Under the pieces are notes generated by a model, which was not told where the DNA came from, made no database searches, and worked only from the letters and a program-made list of their open reading frames with translations. Positions 27,301 to 34,813 of a stretch of DNA of 64,000 nt are shown in pieces; the stretch's first letter is position 1; each line of letters begins with the position of its first letter. The position numbers and the translations under genes were made by a program. The stretch lies in the NCBI GenBank assembly GCA_022446815.1, contig JAKVCD010000013.1, positions 43,745 to 107,744 on the forward strand, in the 5' to 3' direction. Source of the DNA: Planctomycetota bacterium (GTDB lineage Bacteria > Planctomycetota > UBA1135 > GCA-002686595).

Positions 27301-28397
27301 TGAGCGAGACGCGCCCAGAGGATCAGGCGCCGCTCGCGCCTACGACGCCGGTCTCGGTCGTCGTCGTGAACTATGAGGGGGCGCGGCACCTCAGGGAGAC
27401 CCTCCCTGCCGTCGCCGCGCTCAAGGGGGAGGTCTGCGAGGTGATCTTTGTCGACAACGCCTCGAGCGATGAGAGCGTGCAGCTCGCGCGGGAGCTCCTC
27501 CCTGAAGTGACGGTCATCGAGGCGGGCGGAAACCTCGGCCCGGCCGCAGCGCGCAACCTCGGCCTCGCCGCCGCGAAGAGCCGCTGGGTGCTGCTCCTCG
27601 ACAATGACGTGGTGTGCCCGCCGCAGACGTTGGAGGTCCTCTTGGCCGCAGTAGAGCCTGGCGTCGCGCTGGTGCAGCCTCGCAGCGTCCTCGACGACGC
27701 TCCTTTGGTCGTGCACTACGACGGCGGCTCACCGAATTGCCTCGGTCTGATCACCTTAGACAACTTCTACGCCCCCCTGGACACGGCCGAGGGGGCGGGG
27801 GTGCGGGACGTAGACTGCGTCATCTCGCTCGCGCTCCTCTGTGACGCTGACGCGGTGCGAGGCGCTGGGGGCTTCGATGAGGACTACTTCATCTTGTTCG
27901 AAGACCTCGACCTCTCTTGGCGCCTGCGCTCGCGAGGAGCGCGGCTGCGCGTCACCGCGGACGTCTGCGTGAGGCACCGGGCGGGGACGCGTGGGGTGAG
28001 CTTCCGCGAAGGGCCGAGCTATCCGGCGCGGCGGCTCTTCCTCCATGCGCGCAACCGCTGGATGTTCCTCACACGCAACCTGCGCTGGCGCACCCTGCTC
28101 CTGCTGACGCCGGCGCTGCTCCTCTATGAGCTAGCTGGGCTCGGCTTAGCGCTGGTCTCCGGTCATCCTTTCGCGTGGATTCGCGGGGAGCTCGCTGCTC
28201 TTGGAGGTATAGGCCGCACCCTCGCTGTGCGGCGCCAGCGCTCAGGGGGTCGCGTTCTCCGCGACAAGGACCTTCTCGTGGGCGGGCCGCTCACGGCGAC
28301 CCCTGACGCTGTGCACGGTCTGCGGGGGCTGCTCTACGCCGGGCTCTCCGGCGTCACGCGCGCTTGGTGGGGGCTGGTGCGCGCGCTCGCCGCGTGA
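27300..28397 (+). CDS. Family 2 glycosyltransferase
   Basis: 365 aa from ATG 27300, sharing its first base with the previous stop (TGATG). An in-frame GTG lies one codon earlier. GT-A motifs are VSVVVVNYEGARHLRETLPA, VDNASSDES, NLGPAAARNLGL and LLLDNDVVCPP. The C-terminal third has a hydrophobic stretch (LLLLTPALLLYELAGLGLAL) that probably anchors it to the inner membrane. It is likely a rhamnosyltransferase-like enzyme. Confidence 0.88.
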   Translation: MSETRPEDQAPLAPTTPVSVVVVNYEGARHLRETLPAVAALKGEVCEVIFVDNASSDESVQLARELLPEVTVIEAGGNLGPAAARNLGLAAAKSRWVLLLDNDVVCPPQTLEVLLAAVEPGVALVQPRSVLDDAPLVVHYDGGSPNCLGLITLDNFYAPLDTAEGAGVRDVDCVISLALLCDADAVRGAGGFDEDYFILFEDLDLSWRLRSRGARLRVTADVCVRHRAGTRGVSFREGPSYPARRLFLHARNRWMFLTRNLRWRTLLLLTPALLLYELAGLGLALVSGHPFAWIRGELAALGGIGRTLAVRRQRSGGRVLRDKDLLVGGPLTATPDAVHGLRGLLYAGLSGVTRAWWGLVRALAA

Positions 28398-28404
28398 ATC
28401 GCAG

Positions 28405-28421
28405 GGAGGAGTCGCTCCTCC
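28405..28421 (+). terminator. Hairpin between glycosyltransferase genes
   Basis: GGAGGAG-TCG-CTCCTCC forms a 7-bp stem with a triloop in the only gap of any size (52 bp) in the second half of the cluster. No U-run follows. It could weakly attenuate or process the transcript. Confidence 0.35.
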
Positions 28422-28449
28422 GTGGAACCGAGCCGCTCGCTTTGGTTGG

Positions 28450-29838
28450 ATGCAAGCTGTGCGCGTCCTCCTCGTGAGCCATCGATACCCGCCTGTGAAC
28501 ACCGCAGGGACGGAGGTCTATACCGCCTCGGTGGCGGCGCGGCTCTCTGCTGCGGGCGCGGAGGTCGAGGTCTTCTGTGCTGACAAGGACGTGGGCGAGG
28601 AGGATCGCAGCCTGCGCGTTCGCGAGCATGAGGGCGTCCGCGTGCACGAGTTTGTGAACAACCTCCACCTCTCTGGTCTGCGCGAGACTTGGGAGCTCCC
28701 GGAGGCTGAGCGAGCCTTCGTCGAGGTGCTGGAGGAGTTTCAACCGGACGTCGTTCACTTCAACCACCTCATGTACCTCTCGCTGGGCTGTATCAAGGCG
28801 GCGCATGATCGCGCAGCAGTCGTCTACACGCTCCACGACCTCTGGCTCTCATGCCCGCGCTGGGGGCAACGCCTCGGGTGGGACGGTGAGCTCTGCCATG
28901 AGGTGGACTTAGCTCGCTGCGGCGAGTGCATGGCTCACACAAAGTTTGCGCAGACGAGCATGGAGGAGCGCATCTCCGGCTGGCTCGTGCGTTTGAAGGA
29001 GAGCACAGGCCTCGACCTCGCCGAGGCCGCGCGGCGGGCGCGCAAGCTCCTCGCAGAGCGTGATGAGGCTTCGGCTCCGGCGCCGGGGCTCACAGCGGAG
29101 CTCGGCGTGGCAGTGCGTGAGCGCGAGGAGGGAGTTCGCGGCTCTGTCGTAGAGGTCGACCGCTTCCTCTCACCGAGCCGCTTCGTCGCGGATGAGCTCG
29201 TGCGTTGGGGATTGGATGCTGCGCGCGTGGAGCACCTCGGGACAGGCTTAGCTGAGGGAGAGGTCCCTCGTCGTGTCCCGCGTGGCGAGCGGCTCAGGGT
29301 GCGCTTCCTAGGCTCCCTCATACCTTCCAAAGGGGCGCACGTCCTCGTCGAGGCGTGGGCGGGTCTCAGCCCAGAGTTGCGCGAACGAGGCGAGCTAGTT
29401 CTCTACGGCCCCCCCGGTCATGACGCGGCTTACACAGCCTCGCTAGAGCGCGCGGTCGAAGAGGCCGGTGCGCGCTGGGGTGGCCTGCTCGAGCGAGACG
29501 AGGTGCCGCGGGAGCTGGCGCAGGCTGACCTCGTGTGTCTCCCGAGCTTGTGGTTTGAGAACCTCCCGCTAGTCGTCCTTGAGGCGCGCGCTGCGGGTGT
29601 CCCGCTCCTCGTTAGCGACCTCGGCGGACTCTCAGAGGCGGTCGAAGAGGGCGCCGGAGGCTGGCGCTTCCCCGCTGGAGACTCCGCTGCATTGTCCGCG
29701 AAGCTGGAGGAGCTCCTGCGCGACCCAGCAGCGCTAGACGCGATGCAGATCCCTCCTGCTCCCACGGCAGAGGCTCACTTCGCGAGGCTCTTAGAGGTCT
29801 ATCGTGAGGTCCAGAGCGAGCGGGAGGCCTCCGCATGA
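28450..29838 (+). CDS. Family 4 glycosyltransferase
   Basis: 462 aa. The N-terminal GT-B loop is LLVSHRYPPVNTAGTEVYTA, and the donor site is ENLPLVVLEARAAGVPLL (E-x7-E). A four-Cys segment (LSCPRW, then ELCHEV, then CGECM) matches the other GT4s here. A helical insert of about 60 residues near 175-235 (Arg/Glu/Ala-rich) separates the halves. No ribosome site is obvious. Its stop overlaps the next gene (ATGA). Confidence 0.88.
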   Translation: MQAVRVLLVSHRYPPVNTAGTEVYTASVAARLSAAGAEVEVFCADKDVGEEDRSLRVREHEGVRVHEFVNNLHLSGLRETWELPEAERAFVEVLEEFQPDVVHFNHLMYLSLGCIKAAHDRAAVVYTLHDLWLSCPRWGQRLGWDGELCHEVDLARCGECMAHTKFAQTSMEERISGWLVRLKESTGLDLAEAARRARKLLAERDEASAPAPGLTAELGVAVREREEGVRGSVVEVDRFLSPSRFVADELVRWGLDAARVEHLGTGLAEGEVPRRVPRGERLRVRFLGSLIPSKGAHVLVEAWAGLSPELRERGELVLYGPPGHDAAYTASLERAVEEAGARWGGLLERDEVPRELAQADLVCLPSLWFENLPLVVLEARAAGVPLLVSDLGGLSEAVEEGAGGWRFPAGDSAALSAKLEELLRDPAALDAMQIPPAPTAEAHFARLLEVYREVQSEREASA

Positions 29839-31211
29839 AGGTGTTGATGGCTGTCCATGGCTTCCCGCCTGAGCTGAAGGGCGGGACCGAGCTCGTCGCA
29901 GCCGTGGATGCGGCCGCATTGGCTCGGGCTGGCTGCGAGGTGGTCGTGGTGACTGGGACCTTGGCTCGCGGCGAGGGTCTGGTCGAGCGGGATCTAGAGG
30001 TCAGAGAGGACGGCGTGCGGGTCTACACTCTCGCCCGACCGGACCTGCACTTCGACCACTGGCACAAGTCGAAGTCTGGACGGATCAGCGCGGCCTTCGA
30101 ACAGATCTTGCGGGACGAGCGACCGGACGTCGTCCATGTGCATCACTGGACGCGGCTCAGCCGAGACTTGGTCCTGACAGCTGCGCGTCGCAGGGTGCCC
30201 TCGATCGTCACCTTGCACGACCACTTCACCACCTGCCTCGTCACCTTTCGAGTGCCCCCTGCAGACCCGCTGCCGTGTGATGTTCCTTTGGCAGCGGACC
30301 CTTGTCTCGGCTGTGCGGCGCACCTGCCCCCGGCCACACCATGGGTGGGGGAGAGCGAGGGGCGGCTGATCTTGGCAGAGCGGACACGCGGGCTCGCGCG
30401 CGAGCTAGAGCTCGCGCACAAGGTGCTCGTCCCCAGCCAGGCGCACGGCGAGGCCCTCGCGCGCGCTTGGGCGCCGCACGGGCTCGACGTCGAGTTTCTC
30501 GTCTCTCGCCCAGCGTGCGAGCTTGAGCCGGTCGAGCGCCCGCGCCCGAAGCCGCCTGCCGGGGGTGCCCCTTTAGTGGTCGCTGCTTGGGGGCAGGTCT
30601 CAGGCTTGAAGGGGGCCGATCTGCTCATCGAGGCGGCGGCGAAGCTGCCCCCTGGACGTGTCCGCATAGAGCTCGCAGGGCGTGAGCAAGAGCCGGGCTG
30701 GCTTGACGCCTTGCTCTCAAGACACCCCGGCGTGGAGCTCATGTGGCACGGCGCTTACGAGCGCGAGGGCCTCGGGGAGCACCCAGTGAGCGGCGCCCAC
30801 CTCATGGTGTCGGCGACCCGCGCTGAAGAGAGCCACGGGCTTGTCCTCGACGAGGCGAGAGTGCTGGGCTTGCCGGCAGTCTTGCCAGCCGCTGGCGCCT
30901 TCGTTGAGCGGGCTCTGGAGGGTGGCTGCAAGCTCTACAAGGCGCAGGATGTTGACGCGCTCGCAGCGGCGCTCGATGAGCTCTACCGCTCTCCCTCTGA
31001 GCTCGCGCGCTTGGAGCAGGAGGTCTGGGGCGCGCGGGTGGTTCGACCTCACGAGCGGGCGGCAGAGCTCTTCGAGCTCTATGAGTCAGCGCGGATCGAG
31101 GGTGTCCCCGATGGCGTGACCAAGGGGGAGTGGTATGACGAGCGGATGGTTAGCTTTGCGGAGGAAGAGTGGGACAAGCAGTGCTCGAGCGCGCCCAGCA
31201 CCCAGGGCTGA
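29835..31211 (+). CDS. Family 4 glycosyltransferase
   Basis: 458 aa. VLMAVHGFPPELKGGTELVA is the GT-B N-terminal loop, very similar to the first GT4 of the cluster, suggesting duplication. EESHGLVLDEARVLGLPAVL is the donor E-x7-E motif. Four cysteines lie in the same place (HFTTCLVTF to CLGCAAH). It closes the polysaccharide cluster. The next gene, a lipoprotein, starts inside its 3' end. Confidence 0.88.
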   Translation: MKVLMAVHGFPPELKGGTELVAAVDAAALARAGCEVVVVTGTLARGEGLVERDLEVREDGVRVYTLARPDLHFDHWHKSKSGRISAAFEQILRDERPDVVHVHHWTRLSRDLVLTAARRRVPSIVTLHDHFTTCLVTFRVPPADPLPCDVPLAADPCLGCAAHLPPATPWVGESEGRLILAERTRGLARELELAHKVLVPSQAHGEALARAWAPHGLDVEFLVSRPACELEPVERPRPKPPAGGAPLVVAAWGQVSGLKGADLLIEAAAKLPPGRVRIELAGREQEPGWLDALLSRHPGVELMWHGAYEREGLGEHPVSGAHLMVSATRAEESHGLVLDEARVLGLPAVLPAAGAFVERALEGGCKLYKAQDVDALAAALDELYRSPSELARLEQEVWGARVVRPHERAAELFELYESARIEGVPDGVTKGEWYDERMVSFAEEEWDKQCSSAPSTQG

Positions 31212-32086
31212 TCCTCCTCGCAGTGGTGGCGCTGCTCCAGAGCGCTTGCACCACGCCACCCGTGACACCGGACGCCCGCAGCGAAGAGCGCCGCGAGCTC
31301 TTCGCCGCGTGGATCGCGGGGCCCACAGAGTTTCGAGCCCAGGCCGCCCGCATCCAGGGAGACGCCGAGCTCGCGCGACTGTGGGCTGAGGACCTCGTCG
31401 TGGTGATGATCGCGAGCTACCGAGGAGACGGAGTGGCGGCGTTCGGAGAGCAGCATGGGCGCTTCGAGCGCGCGCGCGGGTCGCTCTTGGAGCTCGGCGC
31501 GGTCGCCGTAGAGCCGCTCGTAGAGCTCGTGCTTGTGGGGGATGACGTGGGCGCGAAGCTCGCGATAGACCTGCTCGTCGAAGGGCGCGAGCGTGGCGCC
31601 GCGTCGATGTTGGCTAGCGCGCTGAGCGGCTCCCCGACGCGCTCAAGGCTTCGCGGAGTCACGGCCTTAGCGCAGCTCGCTTACGCAGGGGCAGAGGACG
31701 AAGGGGCAGTCATCGAGCGCCTCATCAGCGCCCTCTTGCAGGACCCGGCATGGATCTGTCGCGCGCAAGCCGCGGTGAGCCTTGTGGCGCGGGCGGACGC
31801 TGCGGGCGCGGTCCCTAGGGTGCGTGGCGCCCTCTCTCGTGGGCTGGCGGACCCTGACACAGGGGTCCAGTCGGCCTGCTGTCATGGGCTGGCAGAGCTC
31901 GGTGACGCTGTGGCCGTCCCGGCGTTGATCAACCACCTCGAGCGCCTGGTGCGTAGCGGCGCGGGTCTAAAGCACCTCCGGACGGCCCAGTCCGCCCTCG
32001 TGACGCTCACAGGCTCTCCTGGCGAGCGCTCGCCCGCGGAGTGGCGCGCCTTCATGGCGAGGCGAGAGGATTCTAAAGGAGGTTAG
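31181..32086 (+). CDS. HEAT-repeat lipoprotein
   Basis: 301 aa from GTG 31181; GTG 31169 is an alternative. Either start overlaps the preceding gene. The signal LILLAVVALLQSAC gives a lipobox QSAC. The mature chain has HEAT/PBS-lyase-like helices: LLELGAVAVEPLVELVLVGD, ASMLASALSGSPTRSRLRGV and GLAELGDAVAVPALINHLE. Such lipoproteins are frequent in planctomycetes; partner unknown. Confidence 0.8.
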   Translation: MLERAQHPGLILLAVVALLQSACTTPPVTPDARSEERRELFAAWIAGPTEFRAQAARIQGDAELARLWAEDLVVVMIASYRGDGVAAFGEQHGRFERARGSLLELGAVAVEPLVELVLVGDDVGAKLAIDLLVEGRERGAASMLASALSGSPTRSRLRGVTALAQLAYAGAEDEGAVIERLISALLQDPAWICRAQAAVSLVARADAAGAVPRVRGALSRGLADPDTGVQSACCHGLAELGDAVAVPALINHLERLVRSGAGLKHLRTAQSALVTLTGSPGERSPAEWRAFMARREDSKGG

Positions 32087-32123
32087 GGCAACGGGCGTCG
32101 CTCGCGTAGGATCCTAGTGCACC

Positions 32124-32699
32124 ATGAGTAACTGGAAGATAAGGCGGCTGCGCGGTGAGTGCGCCAAGTGTGGGCAGCCGTTTAAGACGGACGGGGAGCG
32201 GATCTTGACTCAGGTCAGGATGGAGGGTGGAGAGCTCATAAGAGAGGATTATCACACCGAGTGTTGGGAAGAGCCTGCTGACGCGATCTTCTGGTGGGCG
32301 ACGCGCTTCGCCTCAAAGAAGAAGTCCACGATGGCCTTGGACTTCGAGCTGATTGAAAAGCTGTTCTTCCAGCTCGAGGGGCGTAGCGAGGAGAAGATCC
32401 GCGAGCTGCGGTATCTCCTCTGTCTGATGCTCATGCGTAAGCGGCGCCTCAAACTCGTGAAGGTTCACCGCGGCAAGGAAGGCGAGGCCATGTTGGTGAG
32501 GCAGCCGCGCCGTAAGCAGGAGTGGAAGGTCTTCGTCTACGACTTCGAGCCTGAGCGCATCGAGGTCCTAAGAGGGGAGCTCTCAAGCCTGCTGGATGGG
32601 GACCTCGGCGACAGCGCTGAAGATGCTCTGGAGGGCGCTGTAGAGGCTGAAGAGGCCAGCTCAGAGGCCTCCTCCGTGGGCGCCAGAGACGGCTCCTGA
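32124..32699 (+). CDS. Uncharacterised protein with N-terminal Cys/His motif
   Basis: 191 aa. The N-terminus has GECAKCGQPF, then YHTECW, a CxxC...HxxxC arrangement that could bind zinc. The centre has basic helices (LRYLLCLMLMRKRRLKLVKV) and the C-terminus is acidic and Ser/Ala-rich. No signal peptide, so cytoplasmic. I recognise it only as the kind of small conserved protein found near mraZ in PVC bacteria; no function can be assigned. Confidence 0.75.
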   Translation: MSNWKIRRLRGECAKCGQPFKTDGERILTQVRMEGGELIREDYHTECWEEPADAIFWWATRFASKKKSTMALDFELIEKLFFQLEGRSEEKIRELRYLLCLMLMRKRRLKLVKVHRGKEGEAMLVRQPRRKQEWKVFVYDFEPERIEVLRGELSSLLDGDLGDSAEDALEGAVEAEEASSEASSVGARDGS

Positions 32700-32867
32700 G
32701 CGCGGCGCAGCCCCTGGCTTGGGGCGTTTAGAAGGGGTTGAGCCTAGCGGTGGGGCGCTGTCCCATCTGGGGGTGGGCGTGAAGATCGCCCAGCGGTTTA
32801 TTTATGTAGGGAATTGCAAAAAAAGTAAGCGCTATAGGTTGGCTGCTCGACCCTGAGCGACCACCAC

Positions 32868-32930
32868 AACATCTAGGGGGTCCACCCCAAGATATAGGGG
32901 GTGCTCAACGACATTTAGGGTGTGTAAATC
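32868..32930 (+). repeat. Three direct repeats with exact 21-bp period upstream of mraZ
   Basis: The units AACATCTAGGGGGT, AAGATATAGGGGGT and GACATTTAGGGTGT start at 32868, 32889 and 32910. Their 3' flanks differ, so conservation is confined to the 14-bp cores. Two helical turns between cores puts all three on one face of the DNA, as expected for a regulator array. The regulator is unknown. Confidence 0.8.
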
Positions 32931-32993
32931 GAGGCCACTTGCCCGGCCAGGTGTGCGCTCAGCTGGGATTCCCAAAAAGCTGCCCTGTGGGTG

Positions 32994-33022
32994 TTGCGAG
33001 GTACGTTTTGGGGGTAGAGAAT
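32994..33022 (+). promoter_or_regulatory. Candidate mraZ promoter
   Basis: TTGCGA (32994-32999) and GAGAAT (33017-33022) are 17 bp apart. The predicted start near 33029 coincides with the GTGG repeats. The boxes match sigma70 consensus only moderately. Confidence 0.35.
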
Positions 33023-33028
33023 GCCTAT

Positions 33029-33052
33029 GTGGTGGAAAGTGGTGGAAAGTGG
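33029..33052 (+). promoter_or_regulatory. MraZ-type operator (three GTGG boxes)
   Basis: GTGG occurs at 33029, 33039 and 33049, each 10 bp apart with the spacer TGGAAA, giving GTGGTGGAAAGTGGTGGAAA. MraZ of other bacteria binds tandem GTG(G/T)-type boxes with this spacing just upstream of its own gene. The site lies 75 bp before mraZ and covers the predicted transcription start, as expected for autorepression. Confidence 0.75.
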
Positions 33053-33126
33053 AACTCACGACGTGGGGGATGTCTGATGCGTCCCAACGGCAGATGCACG
33101 TCGTCAGCGACTCAAGAGGCAGCCTC

Positions 33127-33612
33127 ATGAGCGCTGTTTTCTACGGAGATTCATTCCACAGCGTCGACGCAAAGAACCGCGTCCACGTCCCTAAGCGCTT
33201 CCAGGAGGCGCTCGCTCGAGACGGAGAGGGGAGCCTCGCTTGCTACCTCTCGCTGGGCGTGGACGGCTGCCTCTACCTCTTTAGTGAAGAGGGCTTCCGT
33301 CAGGCGATGGAGCGCCTCGAGACGCAGGCCATCACTGGACCCGAGCAGCGACGGCTGCAACGGCTTTTCTTCGCCAACACCCGCCGCGTTCAGCTGGACG
33401 CGGCGGGTCGTCTGCTCGTGCCGGAGAAGCTGAGAGCCGCCGTCGGGATCGAGCGCGAGGTCGCCATGGTAGGGGTGGCACACCGCGCAGAGATCTGGCC
33501 CCGCGAGGCGTGGGAGAGCTTTGAGAGCTCGAACGCTGAAGACGGGTTGGACGACCTTCACACGATCCTTTGTTCACCCCCCGGGAGTGAGGGGGACGCC
33601 AGCGCCAGCTGA
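33127..33612 (+). CDS. mraZ: Transcriptional regulator MraZ
   Basis: 161 aa from ATG 33127, chosen for its AGAGG site 7 nt upstream and because MSAVFYGDSFHSVDAKNRVH is the usual MraZ N-terminus. Longer readings from 33070 or 33094 add unrelated residues. MraZ is a ring-shaped DNA-binding protein that represses the dcw operon. Both AbrB-like half-domains are present: DAKNRVHVPKRF and DAAGRLLVPEKL. It is slightly longer than E. coli MraZ (152 aa). Confidence 0.95.
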   Translation: MSAVFYGDSFHSVDAKNRVHVPKRFQEALARDGEGSLACYLSLGVDGCLYLFSEEGFRQAMERLETQAITGPEQRRLQRLFFANTRRVQLDAAGRLLVPEKLRAAVGIEREVAMVGVAHRAEIWPREAWESFESSNAEDGLDDLHTILCSPPGSEGDASAS

Positions 33613-33626
33613 GGCGCGCGGAGGAG

Positions 33627-34586
33627 ATGGCGATCACGATGGCAGCAGCCCACCGAAGGGATCCCCAGGCCAGAGGCGACGGAGTGCACGCGCCCGTCCT
33701 CACCGAAGAGGTGATCGAGGTCTTCGGGCGGGTCTTCTCTGGTGGTGATGAGGGTTGGATCGTAGATGGAACCGTCGGCGCTGGCGGTCACACTCGCGCG
33801 CTCCTAGAGGCTTACCCAGGGCTCTCTGTCCTGGCTGTCGATCAAGACCCTGACTCACTGGCTGAGGCCGCTCCAGTCCTCGAGCCCTTCGGTGACCGCG
33901 TCCGTCTCCGCAGGGGTCGGATGAGTCAGCTCGGCGGGCTCTTGCGTCGTGAGGGCCTCCCGGGTGTCGCCGGGGTCCTCTTCGACATCGGCGTGTGCTC
34001 CTTGCACCTCGATCGGCCGGAGCGAGGCTTCTCCTTTCGGGATGACGGCCCCTTGGACATGCGCATGGACCCCTCGAGGGAGCGCACCGCGGCAGACGTG
34101 GTCAACTCGTGGGACGAGCGAGACCTCGCAGACCTCTTCTTCCATGAGGGGGGAGAGCGCCGCTCTCGACAGGCTGCCACGGCCATAGTTGAGGCGCGCC
34201 GGCGGGTGCCCTTCCAGCGCACCGCGGCACTCGCTGACGTGATCGCGAAGGCTGTGGGCGGTGGCGGTCGCATCCACCCCGCGACCCGCTGCTTCCAGGC
34301 GCTGCGCCGGGCGGTGAACCAAGAGGGCGAAGAGCTCCTGCGCGGTATGCAAGCTGCGGAGCACAACCTCGGCGACGGCGGGGTGCTCGCCGTCATCACC
34401 TTCCACTCTGGCGAAGACCGCGAGGTCAGACGCTTCCTCACTGGGCGCGCGCGCGCTGGTTACTGGTCGCTCCAGAGCGACAAGCCGCTGCGAGCCAAGC
34501 GAGAGGAGGTCTCAAAGAACAGGCGCTCTCGCAGCGCGGTCTTGCGTTGGGCGACCCGCTCGGGCTCCGAGGGAGGGCAGGCGTGA
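33627..34586 (+). CDS. rsmH: 16S rRNA (cytosine-1402-N4)-methyltransferase RsmH
   Basis: 319 aa. HAPVLTEEVIEVF is the RsmH N-terminal signature, and DGTVGAGGHTRALL is the SAM-binding loop. DIGVCSLHLDRPERGFSFR and the FQALRRAVNQE motif confirm the family. It is complete. It starts 14 bp after mraZ. Its stop overlaps the next gene as GTGA. Confidence 0.97.
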   Translation: MAITMAAAHRRDPQARGDGVHAPVLTEEVIEVFGRVFSGGDEGWIVDGTVGAGGHTRALLEAYPGLSVLAVDQDPDSLAEAAPVLEPFGDRVRLRRGRMSQLGGLLRREGLPGVAGVLFDIGVCSLHLDRPERGFSFRDDGPLDMRMDPSRERTAADVVNSWDERDLADLFFHEGGERRSRQAATAIVEARRRVPFQRTAALADVIAKAVGGGGRIHPATRCFQALRRAVNQEGEELLRGMQAAEHNLGDGGVLAVITFHSGEDREVRRFLTGRARAGYWSLQSDKPLRAKREEVSKNRRSRSAVLRWATRSGSEGGQA

Positions 34587-34813
34587 CGCGTGCGATCCTC
34601 GTGATCTGCCTCTGGTCACTCTGTGGCTTGGTCGGCTTGTACACAGCGCACCTCAAGGCGGTGAACGTCGAGACGGGACAGCGCCTCGAGTCCAAGCGCA
34701 AAGAGCTGCAGTGGAGCGATGAAGCTAACGGGGGAATAGGTATCCAGATCGAGGAGTGGAGCCTGAAGATGGAAGAGGGCTTCGGCGTAGGGGAGGAGCC
34801 AGATGAGCTATAG
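34583..34813 (+). CDS. ftsL: FtsL-like small membrane protein
   Basis: 76 aa from GTG 34583 (GTGA overlap with rsmH). One transmembrane helix (AILVICLWSLCGLVGLYTA) is followed by a short heptad-like stretch (TGQRLESKRKELQW). Its position between rsmH and ftsI, size and topology are those of FtsL, a divisome component, but FtsL sequences are too divergent for a similarity call. It overlaps ftsI by 11 bp. Confidence 0.65.
   Translation: MTRAILVICLWSLCGLVGLYTAHLKAVNVETGQRLESKRKELQWSDEANGGIGIQIEEWSLKMEEGFGVGEEPDEL

Larger units (their letters stand above)
32700..33126. other. Regulatory intergenic region upstream of mraZ
   Basis: 427 bp without a convincing gene. It holds an AT-rich patch near 32798-32826, three 21-bp-period direct repeats (32868-32930), a promoter candidate (32994-33022) and a MraZ-type operator (33029-33052). 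This is the likely control region of the whole dcw cluster. Confidence 0.7.

Noticed and set aside
33029..33060. Possible CRISPR or simple tandem repeat
   Set aside because: Only two and a half units of 10 bp with no spacers; GTGG periodicity and position fit an MraZ operator better.
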